Source: JBARCX01 sp049794535
GTDB taxonomy: Bacteria; Pseudomonadota; Gammaproteobacteria; Xanthomonadales; Rhodanobacteraceae
Reading direction: 5' to 3'
DNA: 30,564 nucleotides
Assembly: GCA_049794535.1 (NCBI GenBank)
Contig: JBARCX010000040.1
Location: 1-30,564 of the forward strand
Shown: positions 16,010 to 25,371 of the stretch, piece after piece
Numbering within the stretch: the stretch's first letter is position 1
Layout: every line of letters starts with the position of its first letter
Notes under the pieces: generated by a model
What the model was told of the DNA's origin: nothing
Databases searched by the model: none
What the model saw: the letters and a program-made list of their open reading frames with translations, nothing else
Translations under genes and position numbers: made by a program

Positions 16010-18154
16010 TCAATAGACCAGTTGTACGCGATGACACTCAAGGGACTGTACGTTCACAGTGGTCTGGCCCAATTCAAGACCAAGGGTGCCGGTCAATACA
16101 GGCGTAAGTACATCAGTGCCGATGCCATTGAGCGCTGGCTGTAAGGCTTGAAGTAGGAAGCTGAGTAAGCCTATGAAAGCACTCGAATTCGAACCAGTGC
16201 CACCACCCGCCGTTATGGCGCCGCTAATGACATTGATACAGGCCGTTGAACCCCCGAAGTCGCAAACAACGTTATTGAGGACGCCTGACAAAGCGTTAGT
16301 AACACCCCCAAGGAGATTCCCTACGTCACCGAGCAGCCCTGGCACATTGAGCGTTACGGTATCGCCGAGCACACCTAAGACGCTGCTTGTTACATTGCCT
16401 AGCAATCCGCTAAAACCTGTCGATGCTGTCTGGATCTCGTTGAGTGCCGCGCTAGTTCTTGCGGCATAACTTAGGCTTGTATTGGTACCGTTCCAAAGAT
16501 CGGTGGCGGTTTGAGCAGCCGATGTCGTCGGATTGAATGTGGTTGACGGGCTAGGTGTCGCGACCAATGCTGCCGTCAGAGCGGTGACAAGATTATTAAC
16601 CGAAGTACCGATATTAAGCGGGGTACCGCCAGCGGGAATAATCGCGGATTGTCCCGCAGCCAGCGAACCTGACCCACTTGCAGTCAACGCGTTGGTAACC
16701 AATGAGGTATTCAAGGAAGCGATATTCGCACCTGCAATCGACAAGCCTAGTAACGGCATCGGTGTACTCGCACCTAGAATCCCGTCACAACTGCCGACCG
16801 TCGAGAAGGCATTGGCCTCTGTCATATTACCGACGCACATCTTGAGTACTGACGAAGTCACCCCGATGGTCGCTTGTGGTGCACCGGTACTACTAGTGGT
16901 GTCACATAGGCCCGTCAGTACGCCTTCCGCAGTTACCAGATCGATCGCTATCGGGAGATTGACGTTTAGGTCGATCAGCCCCCCTAGCAGCTTTGTGAGG
17001 CCGGTCGGCGGTGTAGTGATATGAATAAACGTACGAATCTGTGCCGTATAGGCAGTAGTACCTACACCCCCCACACCGATCGAGGGCGGCTCGATCACAC
17101 TCGTCGCGTAGGTGACATTCAACAGACCCAAACTCAAATCACCTGCCGCGGTGACTGCATGCTGCCCGGTCGCCACACCAATTGCCGTAGTAATGATCTG
17201 CAACGCATTTACGTTTGCGTTAAGGGCGGCTTCTCCCGCATTGTCAGGGGCCACGATGGTCGCAAAAATCCCACCTGGCCCACCAAGCGTCACGGTCCCT
17301 AAACTTATGCCGGGAACCGAAGCTTCAATATCGCTGAGCAAAGTGGCATTGGCACTGACCAAACTCGAATCCCCTGCGACGGTAACTACAGCATTCAACA
17401 CATCGATCAATGCATGCGCATTGACTGTGGACGCGAGCAGAGTATTAAGGTCGCCAACGCTGATATTGGCCGGAACGGTTACGCCCAACTGTTGCAACAG
17501 GCCTGCCGGGCTGATGTTGGCTGTGGCCAACCCGCTGTAACCCACCAGCTCGGCACCATCGACTTTAATGCCGATGCCTTGGAGTAATTGCCCGAGAGGT
17601 GCTGTTCCGCTAACAGCAACCAAGGTGGTGCCTACCGAAAATGCTGCAATGGGTGACTGCCCTGCCGAAACGGCCTCAGTGCTGACAGTAGGTAATGCTC
17701 CTGCAAAACCCCAGATTGGAAGTACGGGTCGCGAGGCGATCACCTTCACAGCATTAGGGGAAACACCTGTCGCGACGGGTGCAAAGGCATCTGGAATACC
17801 GGCATTGGCAACCGGATCCCAGGTACCGCAGGCAATCGTCAACGTAGTACCCGCTCCAATAAACCCATTCTCCGTATAGGCATTCGCATACGCTGCAGTG
17901 TTGCTGCCATTGTTGGCTGCGCAATCCTGTAGCTGCTGTGCGCCCGCAAGCGAGGCCAAATCAGCCACCTTCTGCGTATCGCGCTTAGCCCAATAGAGAT
18001 AACCGACCTCAACCAGCCCGAGCATGCTGATCAAACCGATCAGCATCAGCATCATGGCGATAGCCATAGAGCCGCGCTGGCGATAACCGGGGAAGTTATC
18101 GCCCACCTCGCGGCGGCCGCGAACTGTATGCGCACCGTGCCTCATCGCCATCAT
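16010..18154 (-). CDS. tadG: TadG-like pilus assembly protein with a long low-complexity C-terminal region
   Basis: The last gene of the tad operon, about 714 residues. The N terminus has QRGSMAIAM (about 26-34), one membrane helix (about 30-55) and the VADLASLAGAQQL segment typical of TadG/TadE-like proteins. The position after G lacks the Glu at +5, so prepilin processing is not expected. From about 150 on it is rich in Gly, Ala, Thr, Ser, Val and Leu with few charges and repeated 'LLG..V..LLGGV' stretches; I see no von Willebrand A domain. Such a sequence could form a beta-rich, extracellular or periplasmic stalk. The start at 18154 is preferred over 18187: GGGAG lies about 9 nt upstream and the DUF3613 stop is only 4 nt away. 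Confidence 0.8.
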   Translation of the reverse strand: MMAMRHGAHTVRGRREVGDNFPGYRQRGSMAIAMMLMLIGLISMLGLVEVGYLYWAKRDTQKVADLASLAGAQQLQDCAANNGSNTAAYANAYTENGFIGAGTTLTIACGTWDPVANAGIPDAFAPVATGVSPNAVKVIASRPVLPIWGFAGALPTVSTEAVSAGQSPIAAFSVGTTLVAVSGTAPLGQLLQGIGIKVDGAELVGYSGLATANISPAGLLQQLGVTVPANISVGDLNTLLASTVNAHALIDVLNAVVTVAGDSSLVSANATLLSDIEASVPGISLGTVTLGGPGGIFATIVAPDNAGEAALNANVNALQIITTAIGVATGQHAVTAAGDLSLGLLNVTYATSVIEPPSIGVGGVGTTAYTAQIRTFIHITTPPTGLTKLLGGLIDLNVNLPIAIDLVTAEGVLTGLCDTTSSTGAPQATIGVTSSVLKMCVGNMTEANAFSTVGSCDGILGASTPMPLLGLSIAGANIASLNTSLVTNALTASGSGSLAAGQSAIIPAGGTPLNIGTSVNNLVTALTAALVATPSPSTTFNPTTSAAQTATDLWNGTNTSLSYAARTSAALNEIQTASTGFSGLLGNVTSSVLGVLGDTVTLNVPGLLGDVGNLLGGVTNALSGVLNNVVCDFGGSTACINVISGAITAGGGTGSNSSAFIGLLSFLLQALQPALNGIGTDVLTPVLTGTLGLELGQTTVNVQSLECHRVQLVY

Positions 18155-18158
18155 GGGC

Positions 18159-18584
18159 TTATCTCCCGTTGTCGGCGTTCTTCGCAACAGAGGTCTTCAT
18201 GTACTCTGGAATCGGATACTCAAAGCTCTTCAGGTAGCGCTGGTAACTCGCGCTGGCTTCACTACCAAGCATAGGAAGGCGCTTACCGGCCAGGCTTCCA
18301 TCGACCTGAAGCTGCAATAGATGTCGCGTGGTATCACCGAATTGCGCGGGGTTGTATGTAACCGCATCATCCGGCGACAGCGGTGGACTCATGCGCTGCG
18401 TGGCGCTTGGTACGCCCTGAGTCGCTTGCGGTGTTGCGACATTACTCGCCGCATCTGTCTGACCGCCCACCATCTGACCGGTAAGCGGTTGCTGCTGCGC
18501 AACGGCCGCCATCGGTACTGATAAGGCCAGCGTCACCACGGCCAAAGCAATGAAGTACTGCACAGACACGGCATGCGTATTCAT
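18159..18584 (-). CDS. DUF3613 domain protein of the tad cluster
   Basis: A 141-residue exported protein with a signal peptide (about 8-29, AVAQ end). Its C-terminal half carries the DUF3613 pattern GDTTRHLLQLQVDGSLAG, then LPMLG and ASYQRYLKSF. The family is found in tad clusters of beta- and gammaproteobacteria and its role is not known to me. Its ATG overlaps the tadD stop (ATGA, 18581-18584), so it is translated as part of the operon. The longer in-frame ORF up to 18785 is rejected because it overlaps tadD coding sequence. Confidence 0.83.
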   Translation of the reverse strand: MNTHAVSVQYFIALAVVTLALSVPMAAVAQQQPLTGQMVGGQTDAASNVATPQATQGVPSATQRMSPPLSPDDAVTYNPAQFGDTTRHLLQLQVDGSLAGKRLPMLGSEASASYQRYLKSFEYPIPEYMKTSVAKNADNGR

Positions 18585-19444
18585 GGGCGAGCCCCACTGG
18601 ATGCGGATGATGTACCGAGACGATCGAGCAGCGTGCCGGGAATCCCGGCAACCTGCGTTGACGTCGACGATGAAGCAGCATGATCTGCTGCCGCCGGACT
18701 TGCGGTATTTGATGACCCCTGCGCAACGGATCTCACCTGCGTGGCGGTATGCAATTGGATCGCCAGCTTCTGTATCGCGGCGCATGTAGCTGGTGGCAGA
18801 TGACCACGCTGCATGATGGCATCAGCCTGTGCGTTATCACCCTTCATCAGCGCCCACAACGCAAGGTTAGAAATGGCTTTGTTATCGGTAGGTGCCAATT
18901 CGGCAGCCTGCGCCAGCGGCTCACGTGCGGCAGTGATCTGACCGCCCGCTAGACGGGCATAGCCAAGATCACCCAGATAGGTCACGTTGATGGGCTCAAG
19001 CTGCACCGCTTGCTGCAAATCCTGCTCGGCCTGCGCGTATTGACTGTCTGTCGCCGCAATCAAACCAAGGCCGTGCCATGCAGCCGCAGACTGATCGCTG
19101 TGCAACAAGCTCTGATACGCCTTGGTCGCCTCTGCGTTCTGCCCCGTTTCACGCAAGGCATCCGCCTGCAATCGTTGCAGCTCGGGTGGATTGCCGTAGC
19201 GCAACCGGAAAGCATCGATATGCGCCAACGATGCGTAGTACGCCCCCTGCTGCTGCATCTGCTGAATCAAGTCCAGATACATCGCTTTATTGTCAGTCGC
19301 CGGCTTGGATGGCCCTGCCAGGCTTGGATCGGTCACATGGTTGGGATAGCCATTCCGGAAAGTCGAACAGGCGGCCAGTAGTACGCAGACCACGCTGATG
19401 ACAATGCGGCGGGCGGACACACGCGAGTGTTGGAGTATGGTCAT
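18581..19444 (-). CDS. tadD: TadD tetratricopeptide-repeat lipoprotein
   Basis: A 287-residue outer-membrane pilotin-like lipoprotein of the Tad secretion system. The lipobox LLAAC places the lipidated Cys at 26 with Ser at +2, compatible with outer-membrane sorting. Several TPR-type helical pairs follow (about 85-215), such as AAAWHGLGLIAATDSQYAQA. The ATG at 19444 has AAGGGG 8 nt upstream. An in-frame TTG at 19450 would overlap the tadC stop as TTGA but is too close to the same site. TadD proteins are needed for adherence and probably help RcpA secretin assembly. Confidence 0.87.
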   Translation of the reverse strand: MTILQHSRVSARRIVISVVCVLLAACSTFRNGYPNHVTDPSLAGPSKPATDNKAMYLDLIQQMQQQGAYYASLAHIDAFRLRYGNPPELQRLQADALRETGQNAEATKAYQSLLHSDQSAAAWHGLGLIAATDSQYAQAEQDLQQAVQLEPINVTYLGDLGYARLAGGQITAAREPLAQAAELAPTDNKAISNLALWALMKGDNAQADAIMQRGHLPPATCAAIQKLAIQLHTATQVRSVAQGSSNTASPAAADHAASSSTSTQVAGIPGTLLDRLGTSSASSGARP

Positions 19445-19446
19445 GG

Positions 19447-20403
19447 TCAATGCCCCTTGAATTTCGCCATGGTGCTAACCAGCGAGACCACAGCGGGACC
19501 CGCAAGCACCAGCATCAGTGCCGGAAGCAAGGTGAGCATCATCACCAGGGTCATCTTCACCGAAAGCTTGCCGGTCTTTTCCTTCATACTCATCTTGCGT
19601 TGCTCGCGCAGCCGCTCGGCAAACTGACGCAGGGGCTCCTGTATCGCGCCACCGTGCTCATGAACCTGCACAATGATCTGTACCAGGCTCTGCAGATCAT
19701 GGTTGCCGAAAGATTCCGCAAGACGCCGTAGCGACTGCGCGCGCGGACGGCCATGGATATACGCAACGTTGGCGTCACGAATCTCGCGACCGAGCACCGG
19801 CAGTACGCCCTCAAAGCGGTCCGCAATGGTCTGCAAGCTCTGATCCATGCTGAAGCCAACACCCTGCAGCAATCGCAACAGGTCGATCAGCAATGGCAAC
19901 TCATCCTCGACCCGTTTGCGTAATCGTTTGGCCCACGAGCTCAACACGAACTTCGGCAGTAGCAAGCCCAGCGCAAAAGCGGCGAGTAATTCCAAAAGCA
20001 GCTTGGAGCCCGCCGAGTGCAACCAAACAAACAAGAGCAAAGGCAGCAACAGAGCCAGTACCAGGCGTACACCAAGGTAAGTTGCGCGCCCAGCCATGGT
20101 GTTGCGATTGGCCTGATCGAGCAGTAAACGGTCTTCAGGCGTTAGCAAGTAATGTCCGAGACGACCGCCTTCGAAGCGATGCCCAATGGATTGCAAGGCA
20201 TCCAATGCACGACGCCACAGCGTGCGCTTGTCACTAGCTTCAGGCGCACTGGCTCCGCTGATAGGCTGATGCAGTAACGCCCGATCGATGATCCGCGCCT
20301 GTTGCTCGTTCTGCCGAGATCGCTGCAACGTGTCGAATCCCAGCAAGGCCACGCCCAGCACCAGCACAATGGCAGCCAGTCCGAATAGCAATGCGGCGCT
20401 CAT
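19447..20403 (-). CDS. tadC: TadC inner-membrane platform protein (T2SS F family)
   Basis: A 318-residue polytopic membrane protein with an N-terminal helix, a helix pair near 110-150, the type II secretion F domain (about 175-300, ELPLLIDLLRLLQGVGFSMD) and a C-terminal helix (about 285-310). It forms the platform with TadB on which the TadA ATPase acts. Its ATG overlaps the tadB stop (ATGA, 20400-20403). Confidence 0.92.
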   Translation of the reverse strand: MSAALLFGLAAIVLVLGVALLGFDTLQRSRQNEQQARIIDRALLHQPISGASAPEASDKRTLWRRALDALQSIGHRFEGGRLGHYLLTPEDRLLLDQANRNTMAGRATYLGVRLVLALLLPLLLFVWLHSAGSKLLLELLAAFALGLLLPKFVLSSWAKRLRKRVEDELPLLIDLLRLLQGVGFSMDQSLQTIADRFEGVLPVLGREIRDANVAYIHGRPRAQSLRRLAESFGNHDLQSLVQIIVQVHEHGGAIQEPLRQFAERLREQRKMSMKEKTGKLSVKMTLVMMLTLLPALMLVLAGPAVVSLVSTMAKFKGH

Positions 20404-21326
20404 AGCGACTTGGCCAGGCGGTAAAGCAGGAACGCACCCACCGCCTCCATACCCACCGCTATGAGCAGTAATTTATGTCCCAGTGGTTGGGTAAACATCG
20501 GCATGAAGAAGCTCGGGTTAAGTAGCGTCATGGCCGCAGCGACCACCAGCGGAAGTAATCCAAGCACCCATGCAGATAGCCGGGTTTCCGAAGTAATCGC
20601 AGTCAGCTCCTGGCGCGCGTGACTGAGGTCGCGCATGAAATCACTCATCCGCTGCAGGATCTGGTCGGCGCGCCCGCCCATACGCATACCCGTACCTAGC
20701 ACCACATGCAGCAATTCCAGCTCCTGCATGCGATAGGGTCGTGACGCCAATTGCAACGCGCGATCCAGATCCTGCCCCGTACGCACCGATTGCATGGCAC
20801 GATCCAGCACCGCGCGTAACGGCATTTGCACGGTAGCGGCGGTCGATTGAAGTGCCATCGGCAAGCTGTTGCCGATACTCGAAAGGCGCACCAAGCCATC
20901 GAGGAAATCCGGCAATTGGCGCAGCAGTTGTTTCTGTTGTTTCTCGATGCGCGAGCGTAGCCACAACCAGACCGCAGCAACGTACACGCCAAGCAACATA
21001 GGTACCGCCCAGATACTCCCTACGCGCCACCACCCGATAAGTGCCAATAGCAGGCCAGGTAACATGAGTGTCACCGGCATGCGCCAGCCGGTCGGCAACG
21101 CGGCACGTAGTAACAGTGCGTCCGAAGGCAACTCACCATGCACCCGAGGCAACGCTGCATCGACGGGTGGTGCTGGTATCGGTAAGCGGAGCGTACCCGC
21201 GAGGCTCTGTTCGATATGCGCCAGACTCTTGCGCTGTTGCTGACGCGCCGCACTGCCCCACCACAGTTCGATGGCCCCAGCCAGCAACAGCAGCATCAGA
21301 CTGATCAGGGCCAGAGACTGGATCAT
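20400..21326 (-). CDS. tadB: TadB inner-membrane platform protein (T2SS F family)
   Basis: A 308-residue protein with membrane helices near 3-23, 82-100, 105-125, about 255-275 and about 285-303. A T2SSF domain between them starts at about 140 (LPDFLDGLVRLSSIGNSLPM). It pairs with TadC in the Flp pilus platform. The start overlaps the tadA stop (ATGA, 21323-21326). Confidence 0.92.
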   Translation of the reverse strand: MIQSLALISLMLLLLAGAIELWWGSAARQQQRKSLAHIEQSLAGTLRLPIPAPPVDAALPRVHGELPSDALLLRAALPTGWRMPVTLMLPGLLLALIGWWRVGSIWAVPMLLGVYVAAVWLWLRSRIEKQQKQLLRQLPDFLDGLVRLSSIGNSLPMALQSTAATVQMPLRAVLDRAMQSVRTGQDLDRALQLASRPYRMQELELLHVVLGTGMRMGGRADQILQRMSDFMRDLSHARQELTAITSETRLSAWVLGLLPLVVAAAMTLLNPSFFMPMFTQPLGHKLLLIAVGMEAVGAFLLYRLAKSL

Positions 21327-22678
21327 GGCAACGCACCGCCAGCGTCACGCAAGAACTGCCGGAACGCTTCCAGCTTGTGCGTATGTGGATGGAAGCCAAG
21401 CCCCGGCCAGCGGTCATGCTCCTTACCATCCAGATCCACAAACGTTTCGTGGCGATACATTTCCTGCGTGGTGATGATGTTGTCGCCGACGCCGGTCACC
21501 TCGGTGATTGAGGAGATAACGCGACGTCCACTACTGAGGCGCGCGATCTGAATGATGAAATCAACTGCACTGGCAATCTGTCGACGCAGACTCGTCTCGC
21601 TACCCTGGAAGCCCGCGAAACCCGACAACATCTCAAGGCGATACAGCGCGTCGCGCGGTGAATTGGCATGAATGGTGGACATCGAACCGTCATGACCGGT
21701 GTTCATGGCTTGCAGCATTTCCAGTACTTCAGCGCCGCGCACCTCACCCACGACAATGCGATCTGGCCGCATACGCAAGCTGTTGCGCACCAGATCACGG
21801 ATGCTCACCAAACCACCGCCATCGAAACCACCAAGCCGACTTTCCAATCGCACCACATGCGGATGGTTGAGCGAGAGTTCGGCCGTGTCCTCCACCGTAA
21901 TCACGCGTTCGTTCGGTGGGATAAAGCTGGCCAATGCATTGAGTAACGATGTTTTTCCGGAACTGGTGCCACCCGAGATCATGACGTTGCAACGCCCCAA
22001 CACCGCCGCCTGCAGCAGCGCATGGATGGGACGATCGAATGCACCGCGCGCCAACAAATCATCCGGGGTAAAGGGATCCTTGCGGAACTTGCGGATGGAT
22101 ACGCTTGGCCCAGTCACCGACAACGGCTCGATGATGGCATTTAGACGACCACCGTTGGGCAGCCGCGCATCGACCATGGGGTTGGATTCATCCAGCCGAC
22201 GCCCTAGCGGCGCGAGAATGCGCCGCACGATGCGCAGCAGGTGCCGGTTGTCGCTGAAGCGCACGGCTTCACGCTGAAGTACGCCGCCACGCGATACATA
22301 CACGTCTTCGAAACCGTTGATCAGGATGTCTTCGACTTCTGGATCCAGTAGCAGGTCATCCAGAGGGCCGAAGCCGGTCAGCTCCTTGACCAAGGCGCCG
22401 GACACTTTGCGCATCTCGGCTTCATTGATCGGGATGCGCCACTCCTGCACGAAGCTCGCCGTCTCAGCCTCAACGTACTTGACCACGGTCTCCTGCGCCC
22501 ACGAGCCGATGTCGAGGCGCTGATCCTCGATGCGGTTCAACAGGAACTCGTGCGCCGCCGCCAGCATGTCGTGAAATTGCTGGGTCTGCTCGAACGGTGT
22601 GTCGGGCCGCTCGGTGCGCACAGACGTCTCGACACTTCGCAATGCAGCAGACAGACGCGAACCACCAGGTGGGTTCAT
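21323..22678 (-). CDS. tadA: TadA/CpaF secretion ATPase
   Basis: A 451-residue cytoplasmic hexameric ATPase that drives Flp pilus assembly. An N-terminal helical domain precedes the RecA-like core: Walker A GGTSSGKTS (about 236-244), a Walker B region DRIVVGEVRGAEVLEML, and the His-box-type HDGSMSTIHANSPRDAL. The start at 22678 is preferred over ATGs at 22726 and 22690 because it gives an exact ATGA overlap with the tadZ stop, the same junction seen between tadA/tadB, tadB/tadC, cpaB/rcpA and tadD/DUF3613. Confidence 0.95.
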   Translation of the reverse strand: MNPPGGSRLSAALRSVETSVRTERPDTPFEQTQQFHDMLAAAHEFLLNRIEDQRLDIGSWAQETVVKYVEAETASFVQEWRIPINEAEMRKVSGALVKELTGFGPLDDLLLDPEVEDILINGFEDVYVSRGGVLQREAVRFSDNRHLLRIVRRILAPLGRRLDESNPMVDARLPNGGRLNAIIEPLSVTGPSVSIRKFRKDPFTPDDLLARGAFDRPIHALLQAAVLGRCNVMISGGTSSGKTSLLNALASFIPPNERVITVEDTAELSLNHPHVVRLESRLGGFDGGGLVSIRDLVRNSLRMRPDRIVVGEVRGAEVLEMLQAMNTGHDGSMSTIHANSPRDALYRLEMLSGFAGFQGSETSLRRQIASAVDFIIQIARLSSGRRVISSITEVTGVGDNIITTQEMYRHETFVDLDGKEHDRWPGLGFHPHTHKLEAFRQFLRDAGGALP

Positions 22679-23961
22679 GGTGTCTTCCATCGGAAACCTC
22701 CCGTACGAAGCAACAATTTCTTCCAACCAGGCAAATCAGCGTCGTGTTTTGCACCGATATGCAATTTCGCCAGTAACGGACCTAGCGCGCGAATGTAAGC
22801 GTCATGAGGTGCCACCTGATGCAGCAACATGCCTTGATTGGCACTGGTTCGCAGTGCGCGTGCGCGATCCGGCAAGGTTGCCAGCAGCGGCAACTCAAAG
22901 CGCTCGGCGATCTGCCGCGCAGTGATGCCGCATTCGTCGTCGTTACGATTGATGATCAGCGACACGCGATCGTCACGCGCCTGCCGATGCTCCAGCTGAC
23001 GCAGGCAGGCATCCAGCGATACCACCGAGGCAATGCCCTGGTCGGCAATCAACCAGATCTCGCTTGCCGCGCGCAGCAAGCTCGATGGAACTTCCTGACA
23101 GGGCCGACCACCGAGATCGCATAACACCAAACTAAAAATATCCAGCAGGCGATCGATCAGAACACCGGCCTCAACCGTATCGATGCCTGGCTCCGGTACA
23201 TTGGGTGCTTGCGAGAGAACAGCCAGATGACTGGGGTGATGCGGCAACGCGGTGCGAATCAGTGTGGGGTCGATACGATTGGCATGGCGCAGTGCATCGT
23301 TGTAGTGAAAATCACTAGCCACGCCTAAATACAGCGCAGCATCACCACCTGGGTGTCCGAGATCCAGTAGCAGTGCTTGCGGTGCCCTGGCTTCGGCAGC
23401 AGCATCCACCGCATCAGCTGGCATCACCAACACGCCAAGATGTGCGGCCAACGTGCTGGTGCCGACGCCCGGCCGTGCACCCAGCAATATCACCAGATTC
23501 CCTCGCTTGCGCGGTGCCACCAGTGGTGGTGAACGTACCGCCGCCTCATGCTCCAGCACATGATTCAGCAACGTGCGAATTTCATCATCGGTGGCATCCA
23601 TGTCGATAAAATCACGTACCCCGGCACGCAACGCCGCCAGCACGCCAGCGGCTCGATCGGCGGCAGTAGAGCCCACGCCAAGCAAGGGAATATCGGGTGT
23701 AAGTATGCTTATCTGATGCGCTAGCGACGTCGATGCATCGGCTGCATCGTAGGCATAGTCCAGCAACACCAGACGATGCCCACTTCGCTGCTGCACCCAG
23801 CGTTCCGGTGAAAAACTACGGCTATTCTCCCAATGCACCGTAGCGAGATTCCGCAACCGCGCGGAAAGTCGCTGTGCACGCTTTTCATCCGGCGAATAGA
23901 ACAGCAGGTTCACGCCGAGCTCCTGCTTTCCGATGGGTAAAATGGCGGCGGTTGTCTGCAT
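22675..23961 (-). CDS. tadZ: TadZ/CpaE-like atypical MinD-family ATPase
   Basis: A 428-residue protein that usually places the Tad machine at the pole. Residues about 15-135 form a receiver-like domain (FYSPDEKRAQRLSARL...GVGSTAADRAAGVLAALRAGVRDFID), followed by a MinD/ParA-like domain. Its P loop reads ARPGVGTSTLA (162-172): the signature Lys of deviant Walker A is Arg and the P-loop Lys is Thr, so strong ATP hydrolysis is doubtful. Loss of these lysines is known in some TadZ proteins. It starts 12 bp after the secretin stop. Confidence 0.88.
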   Translation of the reverse strand: MQTTAAILPIGKQELGVNLLFYSPDEKRAQRLSARLRNLATVHWENSRSFSPERWVQQRSGHRLVLLDYAYDAADASTSLAHQISILTPDIPLLGVGSTAADRAAGVLAALRAGVRDFIDMDATDDEIRTLLNHVLEHEAAVRSPPLVAPRKRGNLVILLGARPGVGTSTLAAHLGVLVMPADAVDAAAEARAPQALLLDLGHPGGDAALYLGVASDFHYNDALRHANRIDPTLIRTALPHHPSHLAVLSQAPNVPEPGIDTVEAGVLIDRLLDIFSLVLCDLGGRPCQEVPSSLLRAASEIWLIADQGIASVVSLDACLRQLEHRQARDDRVSLIINRNDDECGITARQIAERFELPLLATLPDRARALRTSANQGMLLHQVAPHDAYIRALGPLLAKLHIGAKHDADLPGWKKLLLRTGGFRWKTP

Positions 23962-23973
23962 GAGAGCACCCGA

Positions 23974-25371
23974 TCAGCGGGAGAATCCTGGCAATTGATC
24001 CGAGCCCGCAGGACTGAGCAGAAATGAACCCCATACCGGCAAGTGATTTTGTTCTTCGCGCTGACCAGGCAAGGGTAGCGTTACGCCTCGCGCAATTGGT
24101 TGCACCAGATGCGGCGTAACCATGATCACCAGCTCCTTGTCCGTCCGGCTGTACTGAAGGTCGCGAAAGAACGCGCCGATAATCGGGATGTCACCCAGCA
24201 GTGGAACCTTGTTGACCTGGCTGCTGATGGCCTGACTCACCAAGCCACCGATCACGAAGGTTTCGCCATCACCAAGCTCCACCGTGGTGTCAGCGCGGCG
24301 TGTGGTGATACCCGGTACCGACACACCGCTAATAACGACTGCATCGGTGTAATCCAGCTCACTTGCCTCAGGGGCGACTTTTAATGCAATGCGATCCGGG
24401 CCAAGCACCGTGGGCGTCAAGGTCAAACCTACGCCATATGACTTGTAGACAATCGCGACGGTGCCCAGCCCTTGTGGCTCGGGTATAGGCAATTCGCCAC
24501 CCGCGAGAAAGCTGGCACTCTGGCCCGAAAGTGCCGTGAGCGTGGGCTCAGCCAGTACGCGGGCCAAGCCGTTGCTCTGCATCAAACTTAGGTCGGCGAA
24601 AAGATTGTGCGACGCAGATGCAAAAAGCAGATTGAAAGCTGACGCCATAGGTTGTGTGGCCGTGAAATTCACGCTCCCCACCGTGGAGCCAGTGTTGCTC
24701 GAAGTACTCGCCTGACTGCCACCTACCTGATAAGAAGTAAGTGATGTCGGTGCAAACGTGCCGAAAGTGAAACCGCCATTCTGTTTAACCAGATTCAAAC
24801 CGACCTGACTCAAAGCGGTCTTGTCGAACTCCACCACTTTCACATCCACCTGCACCACACCGCCGCTGGCAACCGTCGATGCATCTGTGATTGTTCCTTT
24901 ATCACCAACGGCATTCGCCGCCGCCATCCGCGCATGTTCATGATCGATCATGCTCGGTGCGCTGCCATGCAGCAACGCAGCGCCATCCTGCACGGCAACC
25001 TGTGCCCCTATGTCGTCTTGCAATTGCGACTGCATAGCGCCCTGCACCTGCACCACTATGCGTTGTGGTGTTGCCTCACCGCGATACCACAGCAACAGCA
25101 CCGTCTGCCCTGGAACCTTGCCAACCAGCAACGCATCCCGCTGGCCTTTGAGCGTCACCAGATCGGCCACGCTCGGGTCGGCGATAGCTACCCGCTCAAG
25201 ATTCGCGGGCATATGCCATGGCCGCTGCTCATGCGGCTGCAAGACAAGATCCGCGTCCGGCGCCGCTACAGCAGGGCCGCCGACGAAAATCAGCAAATAG
25301 ACGCAGGCCAGATAGCCCATCCAGAAAAGGTGCCTTGCGCGAAAGGTCATGAAGAGGGTCCGTTGCGTCAT
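23974..25371 (-). CDS. rcpA: RcpA/CpaC outer-membrane secretin
   Basis: A 465-residue secretin with a long signal peptide (about 17-37, AVA-A). A pilus-formation N domain (about 42-115) and a BON-like segment (about 115-155) are followed by the secretin core (about 255-430) with VLAEPTLTALSGQSASFLAGGE and the VPLLGDIPIIGAFFR signature near the C terminus. It forms the outer-membrane channel of the Flp pilus. The ATG overlaps the cpaB stop (ATGA, 25368-25371). Confidence 0.93.
   Translation of the reverse strand: MTQRTLFMTFRARHLFWMGYLACVYLLIFVGGPAVAAPDADLVLQPHEQRPWHMPANLERVAIADPSVADLVTLKGQRDALLVGKVPGQTVLLLWYRGEATPQRIVVQVQGAMQSQLQDDIGAQVAVQDGAALLHGSAPSMIDHEHARMAAANAVGDKGTITDASTVASGGVVQVDVKVVEFDKTALSQVGLNLVKQNGGFTFGTFAPTSLTSYQVGGSQASTSSNTGSTVGSVNFTATQPMASAFNLLFASASHNLFADLSLMQSNGLARVLAEPTLTALSGQSASFLAGGELPIPEPQGLGTVAIVYKSYGVGLTLTPTVLGPDRIALKVAPEASELDYTDAVVISGVSVPGITTRRADTTVELGDGETFVIGGLVSQAISSQVNKVPLLGDIPIIGAFFRDLQYSRTDKELVIMVTPHLVQPIARGVTLPLPGQREEQNHLPVWGSFLLSPAGSDQLPGFSR

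Noticed and set aside
16173..17879. Series of plus-strand frames opposite tadG
   Set aside because: They mirror the low-complexity Ala/Thr/Val-rich tadG region in another frame, with no start signals or domains.
18585..18785. N-terminal extension of the DUF3613 frame
   Set aside because: It overlaps tadD coding sequence and lacks signal-peptide logic. The ATGA overlap at 18581-18584 marks the start.
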